Source: Halanaerobium sp964649895
Lineage (GTDB): Bacteria > Bacillota > Halanaerobiia > Halanaerobiales > Halanaerobiaceae
NCBI GenBank assembly: GCA_964649895.1
Contig: CAZYRX010000001.1
Location: 1 to 64,000, forward strand
Reading direction: 5' to 3'
DNA: 64,000 nucleotides
Part shown: positions 16,925 through 24,738 of the stretch, piece after piece
How the letters are laid out: every line of letters begins with the position of its first letter
How positions within the stretch are numbered: the stretch's first letter is position 1
Position numbers and translations under genes: made by a program
The notes under the pieces: model-generated
Told to the model about the DNA's origin: nothing
Seen by the model: only the letters and a program-made list of their open reading frames with translations
Databases searched by the model: none

Positions 16925-18124
16925 TTATTGATCGAAATCCAGCAGATGTCCCATTTTATTCTTTTTAACTTTCAAATAAAACTCATTTTCTTTATTTGGA
17001 TCTATTTTTAAAGGTACTCTTTCAGTTACCTTAAGACCATAACCTTCCAGCCCCACAATTTTAGTTGGATTATTAGTTAAAAGTTTGATTGTAGTTAAAC
17101 CAAGTTCAGATAATATTTGTGCTCCAATTCCATAATCTCTAAGATCTGGTTCAAAACCGAGTGCAACATTTGCTTCTACAGTGTCCATTCCCTGATCCTG
17201 AAGATTATAGGCTTTGATTTTATTAACAAGACCAATTCCCCTACCTTCCTGGCGCATGTAGAGTACTACACCTTCACCCTTATCATTTATCAGCTGCAGT
17301 GATGCTGCCAGCTGTTCACCACAATCACAGCGTTTTGATCCAAAGATATCACCTGTTATACATTGAGAATGAACTCTCACAAGCACATCCTCTTTTCCTG
17401 CTATATCACCTTTAATTATAGCAATGTGTTCTTTATCATCAATATCTGTAGTAAATACTTTAATTTTAAATTTCCCAAATTCAGTCGGAAGTTCTGCTTC
17501 AGCTGCTAGATGAACAAGTTTATCTTCTCTTTTTCTATATTTAATTAAATCTTCAATTGAAATAAGCTTTAAATCATGTTTTTCTGCAAATTTCTCTAAA
17601 AAAGGAAGTCTTGCCATTTCTCCATCTTCTTTGATAATCTCACATATAACTCCTGCAGGTTTTAAACCTGCAAGTCTTGCAAGATCTACTGCGGCTTCTG
17701 TATGACCTGCTCTGCGGAGTACTCCACCTTTTTTTGCCCCAAGTGGAAAAACATGCCCAGGCCGCATAAAGTCATTTGGACGTGAATTATCATCAACCAA
17801 TTTTTGTATTGTATAAGCTCTTTCTTGAGCTGAAATACCTGTAGTAACATCCACATGATCAACAGATACAGTAAAAGCAGTAGAATGTGTCTCGGTATTT
17901 TCTTCTACCATCATTGGCAGATCAAGTTTATCTAAAATCTTTTTTTCCACAGGAGTACAGACAAGACCTCTTGCTTCTTTAATCATAAAATTGATTGCCT
18001 CTTTATCTGCTTTTTCTGCTGCCATGAGGAGGTCTCCCTCATTTTCACGATCTTCATCATCTACAACAACTACCATTTTACCTTTTTTAATATCAGCAAT
18101 GGCATCTTCAATTTTGTCCATCAT
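16925..18124 (-). CDS. ribBA: Bifunctional DHBP synthase / GTP cyclohydrolase II
   Basis: Provides both precursors of riboflavin. The N-terminal half makes 3,4-dihydroxy-2-butanone 4-phosphate from ribulose 5-phosphate (VVVDDEDRENEGDLLMAA, RPGHVFPLGAKKGGVLRRAGHTEAAVDL). The C-terminal half opens GTP, with the zinc site FGSKRCDCGEQL and the loop VVLYMRQEGRGIGLVNKI. The first ATG of the ATG-ATG pair at 18124 was chosen because GAGAGGGG lies just upstream. The longest frame begins 16 codons earlier without a ribosome binding site. It sits between ribE and ribH. Confidence 0.96.
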   Translation of the reverse strand: MMDKIEDAIADIKKGKMVVVVDDEDRENEGDLLMAAEKADKEAINFMIKEARGLVCTPVEKKILDKLDLPMMVEENTETHSTAFTVSVDHVDVTTGISAQERAYTIQKLVDDNSRPNDFMRPGHVFPLGAKKGGVLRRAGHTEAAVDLARLAGLKPAGVICEIIKEDGEMARLPFLEKFAEKHDLKLISIEDLIKYRKREDKLVHLAAEAELPTEFGKFKIKVFTTDIDDKEHIAIIKGDIAGKEDVLVRVHSQCITGDIFGSKRCDCGEQLAASLQLINDKGEGVVLYMRQEGRGIGLVNKIKAYNLQDQGMDTVEANVALGFEPDLRDYGIGAQILSELGLTTIKLLTNNPTKIVGLEGYGLKVTERVPLKIDPNKENEFYLKVKKNKMGHLLDFDQ

Positions 18125-18211
18125 AATCCCCTCTCTAATAGTTATTAAATTTCTATTTAAATCTTCTATCATTTAATTTTTTATAAGCTCTTAGTAGTAA
18201 TGCATAAATCG

Positions 18212-18856
18212 CTAAATAAATCCATTTTCAGCAAGAAAGTCTTTTGTTATATTTTCATTATTATCTTTTCTATTTTCCATCATCTTATAAACATATTTGC
18301 CAAGCATATCAGTTTCTATATTGACTTTTTCTCCTTTTTTTAGTTCTGCAAGGTTTGTTTCTGACCAGGTTTCTGGAATTAATGAGATTGTCATTACTCC
18401 ATCATCAATTTCCATCACAGTTAAACTAACTCCATTAACAGCAGCTGAACCTTTTTTAACAATATATTTTCCAAGTTCTTTGGAAATTGAAAGTTCTATC
18501 ACTTTAGCATTGTTTTGATTTTTAATATTTTTTACTTCTGCAGTTCCATCAATATGACCAGTTACAAAATGGCCTCCAATAAAATCATTTAATCTTAAAG
18601 ATTGTTCTAAATTAACTTCAGCTCCAGTTTTTAAATCTCCTAAATTGGTTGCTTTTAATGTTTCAGGCATAACATCTGCTCTGAAATAATTATCTCCAAA
18701 ATCAACAGCTGTTAAACAGGCACCATTAACAGCAATACTATCTCCGATTTTAATATCTTTTAAAACTTTTTCTGCTTTTATTTCTAACTGATATTTGTTA
18801 TTTCCTGTTATTTTTCTTATAAACTCTCCTTTTTCCTGTATTATTCCTGTGAACAT
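18212..18856 (-). CDS. ribE: Riboflavin synthase, alpha subunit
   Basis: Dismutates two lumazine molecules to riboflavin and the pyrimidine precursor. Two homologous lumazine-binding halves are visible: the first starts MFTGIIQEKGEF and includes GACLTAVDFG and ADVMPETLKATNLGDL; the second includes HFVTGHIDGTAEV, AVNGVSLTVMEI and SLIPETWSETNLAELKKG. The start at ATG 18856, eight bases after GGAGGTG, gives the normal MFTGI N-terminus. The C-terminus carries about 20 extra residues rich in Asn, Asp and Lys. It lies 30 bases after ribD. Confidence 0.95.
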   Translation of the reverse strand: MFTGIIQEKGEFIRKITGNNKYQLEIKAEKVLKDIKIGDSIAVNGACLTAVDFGDNYFRADVMPETLKATNLGDLKTGAEVNLEQSLRLNDFIGGHFVTGHIDGTAEVKNIKNQNNAKVIELSISKELGKYIVKKGSAAVNGVSLTVMEIDDGVMTISLIPETWSETNLAELKKGEKVNIETDMLGKYVYKMMENRKDNNENITKDFLAENGFI

Positions 18857-18886
18857 AATAGTCACCTCCAGCTCTAGAACTTTAAA

Positions 18887-20017
18887 CTATTTTTTTAATT
18901 TAGCTATAAACAAATAATTATCTCCGAGTATTTTACTTTCTAAAATTTCAATATCTTTTGCTTTACTCATTAAATCTGGACCTTTTCCACAAAAAGAAGC
19001 TATACCATCACTTCCTCCATATATTTTTGGAGCAATGAAATAATATAATTTATCAATTAACCCTTTATGCAGAAAAGAATGGCTTAATTTTGCCCCTCCT
19101 TCAACTAAAATACTGCTTATCTTCTTTTGATGAAGGTATTTTAATATTTTTTTTAGTGGTAAAAAATCATTTTTATCTAAAGAAAAAGTGATAATTTCTA
19201 CCTGTTCTTTAGAATTTAATTTATTAAATTTAGAAATATTTTTTTCAGCTGCTTTTTCTCCACTTATAATCAAAGTATCTGCTTCTGATTTCTGATTAAT
19301 AATTTTTGCTGAAAGTGGAGTTTCTAATTCCGGATCTAATATGATGCGCAGACTATCAACACCATTATTATCTTTTAATCTCGTTGTTAAAGAAGGATCA
19401 TCTGCCAGAACGGTGCCAATCCCTACCATAACTGCAGCTGCTTTATGTCTCAATTTGTGTCCTTCTAATCTTGCTTTTTTGTTGGTAATCCATTTCGAAT
19501 CACCTGTACTTGAAGCAATATAGCCATCAAAAGTTTGAGCTTTTTTAAGATAAATATATGGATACTCATCTGTAATATATTTGATAAAAACCTCATTTAA
19601 TTTTTTAGCTTGATCTGCCATGAGTCCCAGTTCAACTTCTATACCAGCTTCTCTTAAGATATCTAAGCCTCTACCTGCTACCTCTGGATTAGGATCAACC
19701 ATTGCCACAACAGCTCTTTTGATACCAGAGTTTACTATTTTATTAGCACATGGTGGTGTCTTGCCAAAATGACTGCATGGTTCTAAAGTAATATAGATAT
19801 CTGCTCCTAAAGCTTCTGTTCCAGCTTCTTCTAGGGCATAAACTTCAGCATGTGGTCCACCATAAAACTTATGATAACCTTCGCCCAATATTCTGCCATC
19901 TTTAACTACTACTGCCCCTACCATTGGATTAGGAGCTACTCTTGCCTCTCCTTTTTCTGCAAGTTTTAAAGCTTTTTTCATATATTTTACATCATCTTTT
20001 GAAAATTCATTTGCCAA
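18887..20017 (-). CDS. ribD: Bifunctional riboflavin deaminase / reductase
   Basis: Carries out deamination and then side-chain reduction of the pyrimidine intermediate from GTP. The deaminase domain has the zinc motif GGPHAEVYALEEAG with ITLEPCSHFGKTPPCAN. The reductase domain has YIYLKKAQTFDGYIAS, KWITNKKARLEGHKLRH and SILVEGGAKLSHSFLHKGL. The start is TTG at 20017, six bases after GGAGGG. The longer ATG version would place that site inside the gene. It is the first gene of the rib operon, downstream of an FMN riboswitch and terminator. Confidence 0.94.
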   Translation of the reverse strand: MANEFSKDDVKYMKKALKLAEKGEARVAPNPMVGAVVVKDGRILGEGYHKFYGGPHAEVYALEEAGTEALGADIYITLEPCSHFGKTPPCANKIVNSGIKRAVVAMVDPNPEVAGRGLDILREAGIEVELGLMADQAKKLNEVFIKYITDEYPYIYLKKAQTFDGYIASSTGDSKWITNKKARLEGHKLRHKAAAVMVGIGTVLADDPSLTTRLKDNNGVDSLRIILDPELETPLSAKIINQKSEADTLIISGEKAAEKNISKFNKLNSKEQVEIITFSLDKNDFLPLKKILKYLHQKKISSILVEGGAKLSHSFLHKGLIDKLYYFIAPKIYGGSDGIASFCGKGPDLMSKAKDIEILESKILGDNYLFIAKLKK

Positions 20018-20060
20018 TTTATTCCCTCCAGACATAAATTTTATTATTTAATTCTTTACC

Positions 20061-20091
20061 AAAAAGAAAAGCCCTTCCATTGGAAGGGCTT
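20061..20091 (-). terminator. Attenuator terminator before ribD
   Basis: AAGCCCTTCCA and TGGAAGGGCTT (20069-20079 and 20081-20091) are followed on the minus strand by TTTCTTTTT. It lies between the FMN riboswitch and ribD. Its 5' arm CCCTTCC could also pair with GGAAGGG at the 3' edge of the riboswitch, so it can act as the switch's off state. That pairing is an inference. Confidence 0.8.
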
Positions 20092-20274
20092 AAATAATTT
20101 TAATCATCATCTCTATAATCTGTTTGATTATTTTTAGTTCAAAAAAGAACCTTTATTTTTATCTTAAACTATAAATAAAAATTTAATCAGCTAAACTTAT
20201 GATTAAAAATACAGCAAAAATAAATTCATCACTGTATAGCAAAAGTTTAAAATAAGATAAAGAGATTTTAACAA

Positions 20275-20382
20275 ACTAACTCCCTTCCAGACTTTACTGT
20301 CGGTTCTGCAATTTCAGCAGATCAACCACTATGGCTTGTGGACTATAACCACCGGTAAGGAATTTCACCTATCCTCGTTAGT
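20275..20382 (-). promoter_or_regulatory. FMN riboswitch (RFN element)
   Basis: On the minus strand the element opens with ACTAACGAGGATAGGTGAAA and TTCCTTACCGGTGG. It continues with TAGTCCACAAGCC and TTGATCTGCTGAAATTGCAG and closes with AACCGACAGTAAAGTCTGG and AAGGGAGTTAGT. The P1 stem is ACTAAC/GTTAGT. All the conserved RFN blocks are present. It controls ribD-ribE-ribBA-ribH, almost certainly by transcription attenuation when FMN is plentiful. Confidence 0.95.
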
Positions 20383-20423
20383 ATATTTAATTTTTAGTAA
20401 ATAATTTATTATTCTCTAAAATT

Positions 20424-20452
20424 ATTTTAGCATGTACATATACCATTGTAAA
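20424..20452 (-). promoter_or_regulatory. Promoter of the rib operon
   Basis: TTTACA (20447-20452) and TAAAAT (20424-20429) are spaced by 17 bases on the minus strand. A TG sits one base before the -10. It lies just past the stop of the AsmA-like gene and about 40 bases before the FMN riboswitch. Confidence 0.75.
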
Positions 20453-20461
20453 GTGAAATTT

Positions 20462-21766
20462 TTAATTAAATTCTAGATTTCCTAATCCTCCATGTATTTT
20501 AATTAAATAATAATTGTCTTCATCTTGTTCAAACTGCTGGTCAAATATCAGTTGAATAAAATTAAATAATGTTTCTGCTTCAACAGTTTTTGGCTTTACT
20601 TTTAATAAAGCATTATCAAGATAAAATTCTTCTTTACTGTAGGTATAATTAGCATCTAGTTCGGAATCGACAAATGGAGTAATTATTGTGGATTCAGTTT
20701 CGCCAGCAGGATTTATATATTCCTGATTATAATCAAAAGAATTTATTTTTAAAGAAAATTGATCATTTTTAGCAAAAATACCAAATGTGTTTTCATTAAT
20801 TTCTCTGCTTAGTTCTTCATTAAAAATTAAATTGAAATTACTGAGCTTCATCTCAGCATCAAATTGATTTGCTCGATATAACATTCGATCTGGATTATCA
20901 AGGAAAATATCTAGATAAGCTTTAAAACTATAATTATCAAAACTCAAGCTTTGGTAGTATTGATTTTGCTCTGTTTTTAAACCTTCTCCATTAAAATCTA
21001 GTAGATAATTTAATTTTAAACTATTAAATACTAGTTCATTCTTCAATTGATCACCGCTGTCTTCAACTATTTCAGCATAATCTCTTATTTCGGCTTTTAA
21101 GTCAGCTTCATAATTAATAAATTCACCACTTAACACTAACTCTTCAACTTTCAAAATATTATTTTTGCTTTGATAGTTAGCTTTCAATTTTACATCCGTA
21201 AAAGTGGAAAGTTTTTCCCAGCTTTCTGCAGTTATACCATAACTTCTGTAATAAGGATAATCATATATCAACTTTTCAGCCTGAAAATTAAAATTATGAT
21301 TATGGTCTAAAAGATATTTGATATTTTTTGCATCTTCTAAATTATATTCACCATTATAAATTAGTAAAGCATCTTTAAAATTCAGTCTATAATCATTTAC
21401 AATATCAGAATAATTTAAACTTTTTATATTAGCTCTATAATTTTTATTTAAAGCTAGTTCACCATTTCTAATATAGTGAAATATCTGCTGCCAGCTGAGT
21501 TTTATTTCAGCATCAACAATATCTAAATTTAATTCTTGAGGCTTATTAAGCATCAATCTTTCAATATTCACTTCCTGAAAAAGAGGATTAGCATTTAAAG
21601 TTAAACTCCTAATTTGATAATTATTTTCTTCTGCTGCCTTTTGAATATTGGTCTGTAAATCTTCGGCTAGTTTACTTCCATAATAATAGTTTAAGCCAAT
21701 AAAAATTGCTGCAACAGCAATCATGATAAGTAAATAAATTGAGGCTTTCTTTAAAAATTTTTTCAT
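20462..21766 (-). CDS. Membrane-anchored AsmA-like protein of unknown function
   Basis: Using the ATG at 21766 (behind AAGGGGC) gives 434 residues; the longest frame adds 39 lysine-rich residues without a better site. One N-terminal transmembrane helix (residues 8-28) is followed by a large extracytoplasmic region rich in alternating beta-strand patterns, for example SLTLNANPLFQEVNIERLML and VDAEIKLSWQQIFHYI. This resembles AsmA/YdgA-like proteins of diderm bacteria, but I recognise no diagnostic motif. If the likeness holds, it would act between the inner and outer membranes. It follows ilvB after a terminator and directly precedes the rib promoter. Confidence 0.45.
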   Translation of the reverse strand: MKKFLKKASIYLLIMIAVAAIFIGLNYYYGSKLAEDLQTNIQKAAEENNYQIRSLTLNANPLFQEVNIERLMLNKPQELNLDIVDAEIKLSWQQIFHYIRNGELALNKNYRANIKSLNYSDIVNDYRLNFKDALLIYNGEYNLEDAKNIKYLLDHNHNFNFQAEKLIYDYPYYRSYGITAESWEKLSTFTDVKLKANYQSKNNILKVEELVLSGEFINYEADLKAEIRDYAEIVEDSGDQLKNELVFNSLKLNYLLDFNGEGLKTEQNQYYQSLSFDNYSFKAYLDIFLDNPDRMLYRANQFDAEMKLSNFNLIFNEELSREINENTFGIFAKNDQFSLKINSFDYNQEYINPAGETESTIITPFVDSELDANYTYSKEEFYLDNALLKVKPKTVEAETLFNFIQLIFDQQFEQDEDNYYLIKIHGGLGNLEFN

Positions 21767-21863
21767 TTTATGCCCCTTCCCATAATTCTTTTTTTTTATC
21801 TTTTTTTCCTCTAACTTTATAATATTAGATATCTCAATTTTTTTCAATATTATTTTAAAAAAA

Positions 21864-21913
21864 CTCCCAAACGGTAGAATCAAAATTATTTATTGATTAA
21901 TACCATTTAGGAG
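21864..21913 (-). terminator. Terminator of ilvB
   Basis: On the minus strand CTCCTAAATGGTA and TACCGTTTGGGAG pair with two G-U wobbles, followed by a run of seven T. It starts about 20 bases past the ilvB stop. Confidence 0.75.
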
Positions 21914-21934
21914 CTTTATAATATATATTTTAAT

Positions 21935-23719
21935 TTATTTTTGTCCTTTTCTTAAAAGCATATCTTCCAAACTGCCTCCCGCAGAAACCATTGGAAATAC
22001 ATTTTCTTCTTCTTCAATTATAAAGTTTAGAAGATAAGTATCTTCAGATTCAATTGCTCTTTGAAGAGCAGATTTAATATCTTTTCTTTCAGTTATCGTT
22101 TCTCCCTTTATACCATAACCTTTAGCTACCTGAACAAAATCTGGAATAATTTCTGGACATTCTTTATTTGGTCCAGAACACTGTGGTGGACAGTCCTTTT
22201 GTTTTCTGAGACAGGTTGCTGAATATCGTTTATCATAAAATAATTCCTGCCACTGTCTAACCATTCCAAGATATTGATTATTGAATATAATTATCTTCAC
22301 TGGAATTTTATTTTTAGCAGCTGTAGCTAATTCTTGAATATTCATCTGAAAACTTCCATCACCGGTTAAAGTAAATACCTCTCGTTCAGGATTTGCAGCT
22401 TTTGCACCAATTGCTGCTGGGAACCCATAACCCATTGTACCAAGACCTCCAGAGCTTATAAAGCTGCGTGGACGTGAATATTTGTAATACTGGGCAGCCC
22501 ACATCTGATGCTGACCAACTCCCGCTGTTATTATTGCTTCTCCTTCAGTAAGTTTATATAAAGTCTGAATAATTTCTATAGGCAGCAATTTTTCGCTTTT
22601 TTCGGGGTCAGATTCTTCATCAATAGTTCTCCATTTTTCAATTTCAGCAAACCAATCTGGACGAGATGCTTCATTAATTAAGGGCAGCATATCCTCAAGT
22701 ACAGATTTCACATCTGCAGTTATAGGTACATGAGTATCAATGATTTTGCCAATCTCAGCAGGATCTATATCAATATGGATTACTTTAGCGTTTTTCGCAA
22801 AAGTATCGACTTTTCCTGTAACTCTATCATCAAAACGTGCTCCAAGAGCAATGATTAAATCAGAATTAGTAATCGCAAGATTTGCTTCAGTATTACCGTG
22901 CATTCCCAGCATTCCTAAACTCAAACGATTATTTTCATCAAATGATCCAATCCCATTTAAAGTTGTTGTCACAGGTATTTCTGCCTTCTCAGCAAGTGCT
23001 GTAATTTCTTTGTCTGCACCTGATATTACTGCTCCTCCTCCTGCATAAATGATTGGTTTTGCAGAATTATTAATCATTTCAGCAGCTCTCTTAATCTGCA
23101 TTTTATTGCCCTTATAAGTAGGATTGTAGCCGGGAAGGTAGACTTGATCTGGATATTCAAATTCTGCTTCATCAGTTAAAATATTAGAAGGTATATCTAC
23201 CAAAACAGGACCTGGTCTACCTGTTGAAGCAATATGAAATGCTTCTTTAATAGTATGTGCAAGATCATTTACATCATTAACAATATAATTATTTTTTGTT
23301 ATTGGCATAGTTATACCTTTAATATCAGCTTCTTGAAAACCATCTGTACCAATCATTGTATAGGGAACCTGTCCCGTAAAAGCAACAAGAGGCACAGAAT
23401 CCATATGTGCAGTTGCAAGTGCTGTGACCATATTAGCAGCACCTGGTCCTGAAGTCGCAATACAAACTCCTGTCTTTCCACTTGAGCGTGCATATCCATC
23501 TGCTGCATGTACACCACCCTGTTCATGGTGAGGCATAATATGCCGTATTTTTGAATCATAAAGTCTGTCATATATTGTAATTACCTTAGCTCCTATATAC
23601 CCAAATATAGTATCAACACCTTCTGCTTCAAGAGATTTAACAAAAATATCTGCCCCACTCATAACTTCACTTTTACTATCATTTTTTGTCATAATACCAG
23701 TACTCTCTCTACTCATCAT
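21935..23719 (-). CDS. ilvB: Acetolactate synthase, large subunit
   Basis: A ThDP enzyme making acetolactate or acetohydroxybutyrate, the entry to branched-chain amino acids. The protein of about 594 residues shows the cofactor glutamate region (IMPHHEQGGVHAADGYAR), the FAD-binding middle domain (LGMLGMHGNTEANLAI, IALGARFDDRVTGK) and the ThDP site (TGDGSFQMNIQELATA). Near residues 505-523 it carries a cysteine-rich insert with four cysteines (C-x6-C-x3-C-x6-C). No ilvN regulatory subunit or other ilv gene follows. The start is ATG at 23719 behind GAGGAG. A T-box leader upstream ties it to amino acid starvation. Confidence 0.93.
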   Translation of the reverse strand: MMSRESTGIMTKNDSKSEVMSGADIFVKSLEAEGVDTIFGYIGAKVITIYDRLYDSKIRHIMPHHEQGGVHAADGYARSSGKTGVCIATSGPGAANMVTALATAHMDSVPLVAFTGQVPYTMIGTDGFQEADIKGITMPITKNNYIVNDVNDLAHTIKEAFHIASTGRPGPVLVDIPSNILTDEAEFEYPDQVYLPGYNPTYKGNKMQIKRAAEMINNSAKPIIYAGGGAVISGADKEITALAEKAEIPVTTTLNGIGSFDENNRLSLGMLGMHGNTEANLAITNSDLIIALGARFDDRVTGKVDTFAKNAKVIHIDIDPAEIGKIIDTHVPITADVKSVLEDMLPLINEASRPDWFAEIEKWRTIDEESDPEKSEKLLPIEIIQTLYKLTEGEAIITAGVGQHQMWAAQYYKYSRPRSFISSGGLGTMGYGFPAAIGAKAANPEREVFTLTGDGSFQMNIQELATAAKNKIPVKIIIFNNQYLGMVRQWQELFYDKRYSATCLRKQKDCPPQCSGPNKECPEIIPDFVQVAKGYGIKGETITERKDIKSALQRAIESEDTYLLNFIIEEEENVFPMVSAGGSLEDMLLRKGQK

Positions 23720-23838
23720 ACTCACTCCTCATTTTAAAATTTTTAAATTACATTATAACAAATTTAATTAGAGACCAAAATATTTCCTTAATAAAACTGC
23801 TCAATTCTTAACTTACTAAATTCTAAATTAAAAACAAA

Positions 23839-24125
23839 AAACTCTCATCTCCATTAATAGATAATCTATTAATAGGGACGAGAGTTCTCTCACGTGGTAC
23901 CACCCATATTCACTGTAAATAAAAACAGTCTCTAAGTACTCGAAATCTATTTAAATAAATTTGTTATACTTCAGCATATGATAACGGATGCTAATTCCCA
24001 CTATGGGTTCCGGCAAAGCTTACTATTTTCAGCTTCACAGTTCAAAGGCTACAAAAATAATCTAAATGGATATCGGTTCTCAGCTTCCCGATTCTCTGTA
24101 ATCCCTTAAAATTATTTTCCTCCCT
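23839..24125 (-). promoter_or_regulatory. T-box leader of ilvB
   Basis: On the minus strand the T-box sequence TGGGTGGTACCACG (23893-23906) is followed by a long terminator hairpin: ACTCTCGTCCC pairs with GGAGATGAGAGT across an inner ATTAATAG/CTATTAAT stem, and a T-run comes next. The 5' part has the stem I features GAGAATCGGGAAGCTGAGAA and the conserved CCGTTATC before the antiterminator. Uncharged tRNA would allow read-through into ilvB. The specifier may be CTG (Leu) after TTTGAA, but I cannot fix it without folding. Confidence 0.93.
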
Positions 24126-24155
24126 CTCATAACTTTTAAAATATTTATTTTACTT

Positions 24156-24184
24156 AGTATATATTATTTTTAGAAAATTGTCAA
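24156..24184 (-). promoter_or_regulatory. Promoter of the ilvB T-box transcript
   Basis: A perfect TTGACA (24179-24184) and TATACT (24156-24161) are spaced by 17 bases on the minus strand. It lies about 30 bases upstream of the T-box 5' end. Confidence 0.8.
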
Positions 24185-24213
24185 GAATCTGATGATTCTT
24201 TTCTTATAAAAGC

Positions 24214-24236
24214 AAAAAAGTGCCCGGGCAGGACAC
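24214..24236 (-). terminator. Terminator with no gene in front of it
   Basis: On the minus strand GTGTCC and GGGCAC form a six-pair stem around TGCCC and are followed by six T. No coding sequence upstream on this strand reaches it, since glnA is on the other strand. It may end a small RNA, or it may insulate the ilvB promoter. Confidence 0.7.
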
Positions 24237-24334
24237 TGTTTGCATAGAGTATATTTTAGCTTTTGGGCAAATTTATAAAAAGTCATCTCTGACTTATCTG
24301 CTGAAGTAATCAATTTAGCTTTTTATCATCTTGT
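24214..24334 (-). ncRNA. Candidate small RNA between ilvB and glnA
   Basis: A transcript of about 120 bases is proposed. A weak promoter, TTGTGA (24364-24369) with TAAGAT (24341-24346) at 17 bases, lies at one end and the terminator at 24214-24236 at the other. Inside are a hairpin AAGTCA-GAGA-TGACTT with a GNRA-type loop (24280-24295) and two copies of AAAAGCTAAA. I do not recognise the family. The rest of the 24190-24738 gap holds the glnA promoter and leader and no gene. Confidence 0.3.
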
Positions 24335-24614
24335 AAATATATCTTAACAGAAAAATAATATATTCACAAATGTAATTGTGTATTATTTCACATTATAAAT
24401 AAGCTTTAAAGTAGATTAGCTAGCTTAGAGTCTGTTTTTTATAAATTTTAAGAGATTTGCGTTATATTAAAAGTAAAAATACATTATTTAATTTAATTAT
24501 AAGATTATTATATCTGTATACAGGTATTTAAAATTTAAGATTTTTAGTATCATTATGCCTTTAATCCTTGTCATATCAAGCTTTATATCTCAAAAATATT
24601 GAAATTAAGCTCTA

Positions 24615-24643
24615 TTGACACCCCGAAAAAAAGTGCTTATACT
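24615..24643 (+). promoter_or_regulatory. Sigma-A promoter of glnA
   Basis: A perfect TTGACA (24615-24620) and TATACT (24638-24643) are separated by 17 bases. A leader of about 90 bases precedes glnA. Confidence 0.85.
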
Positions 24644-24661
24644 GATAGCAAGAAATCAAAA

Positions 24662-24718
24662 AACTTGAAGACTTAAATTTTTAATTTGAACTCAAGTTAA
24701 AATTTGAAATCAACTTTT
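24662..24718 (+). promoter_or_regulatory. glnA leader hairpin and tandem repeat
   Basis: AACTTGA (24662-24668) pairs with TCAAGTT (24692-24698) around a smaller AAATT/AATTT stem. An imperfect 18-base tandem repeat, beginning AATTTGAACTCAAGTT and AATTTGAAATCAACTT, occupies 24683-24718. It may be a regulatory structure or operator. There is no T-tract. Confidence 0.35.
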
Positions 24719-24738
24719 AAAAAAATGAGGAGTGATTT

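Noticed and set aside
24220..24236. Reading the palindromic GTGCCCGGGCA segment as a plus-strand terminator of the region before glnA.
   Set aside because: The T-run follows only on the minus strand.
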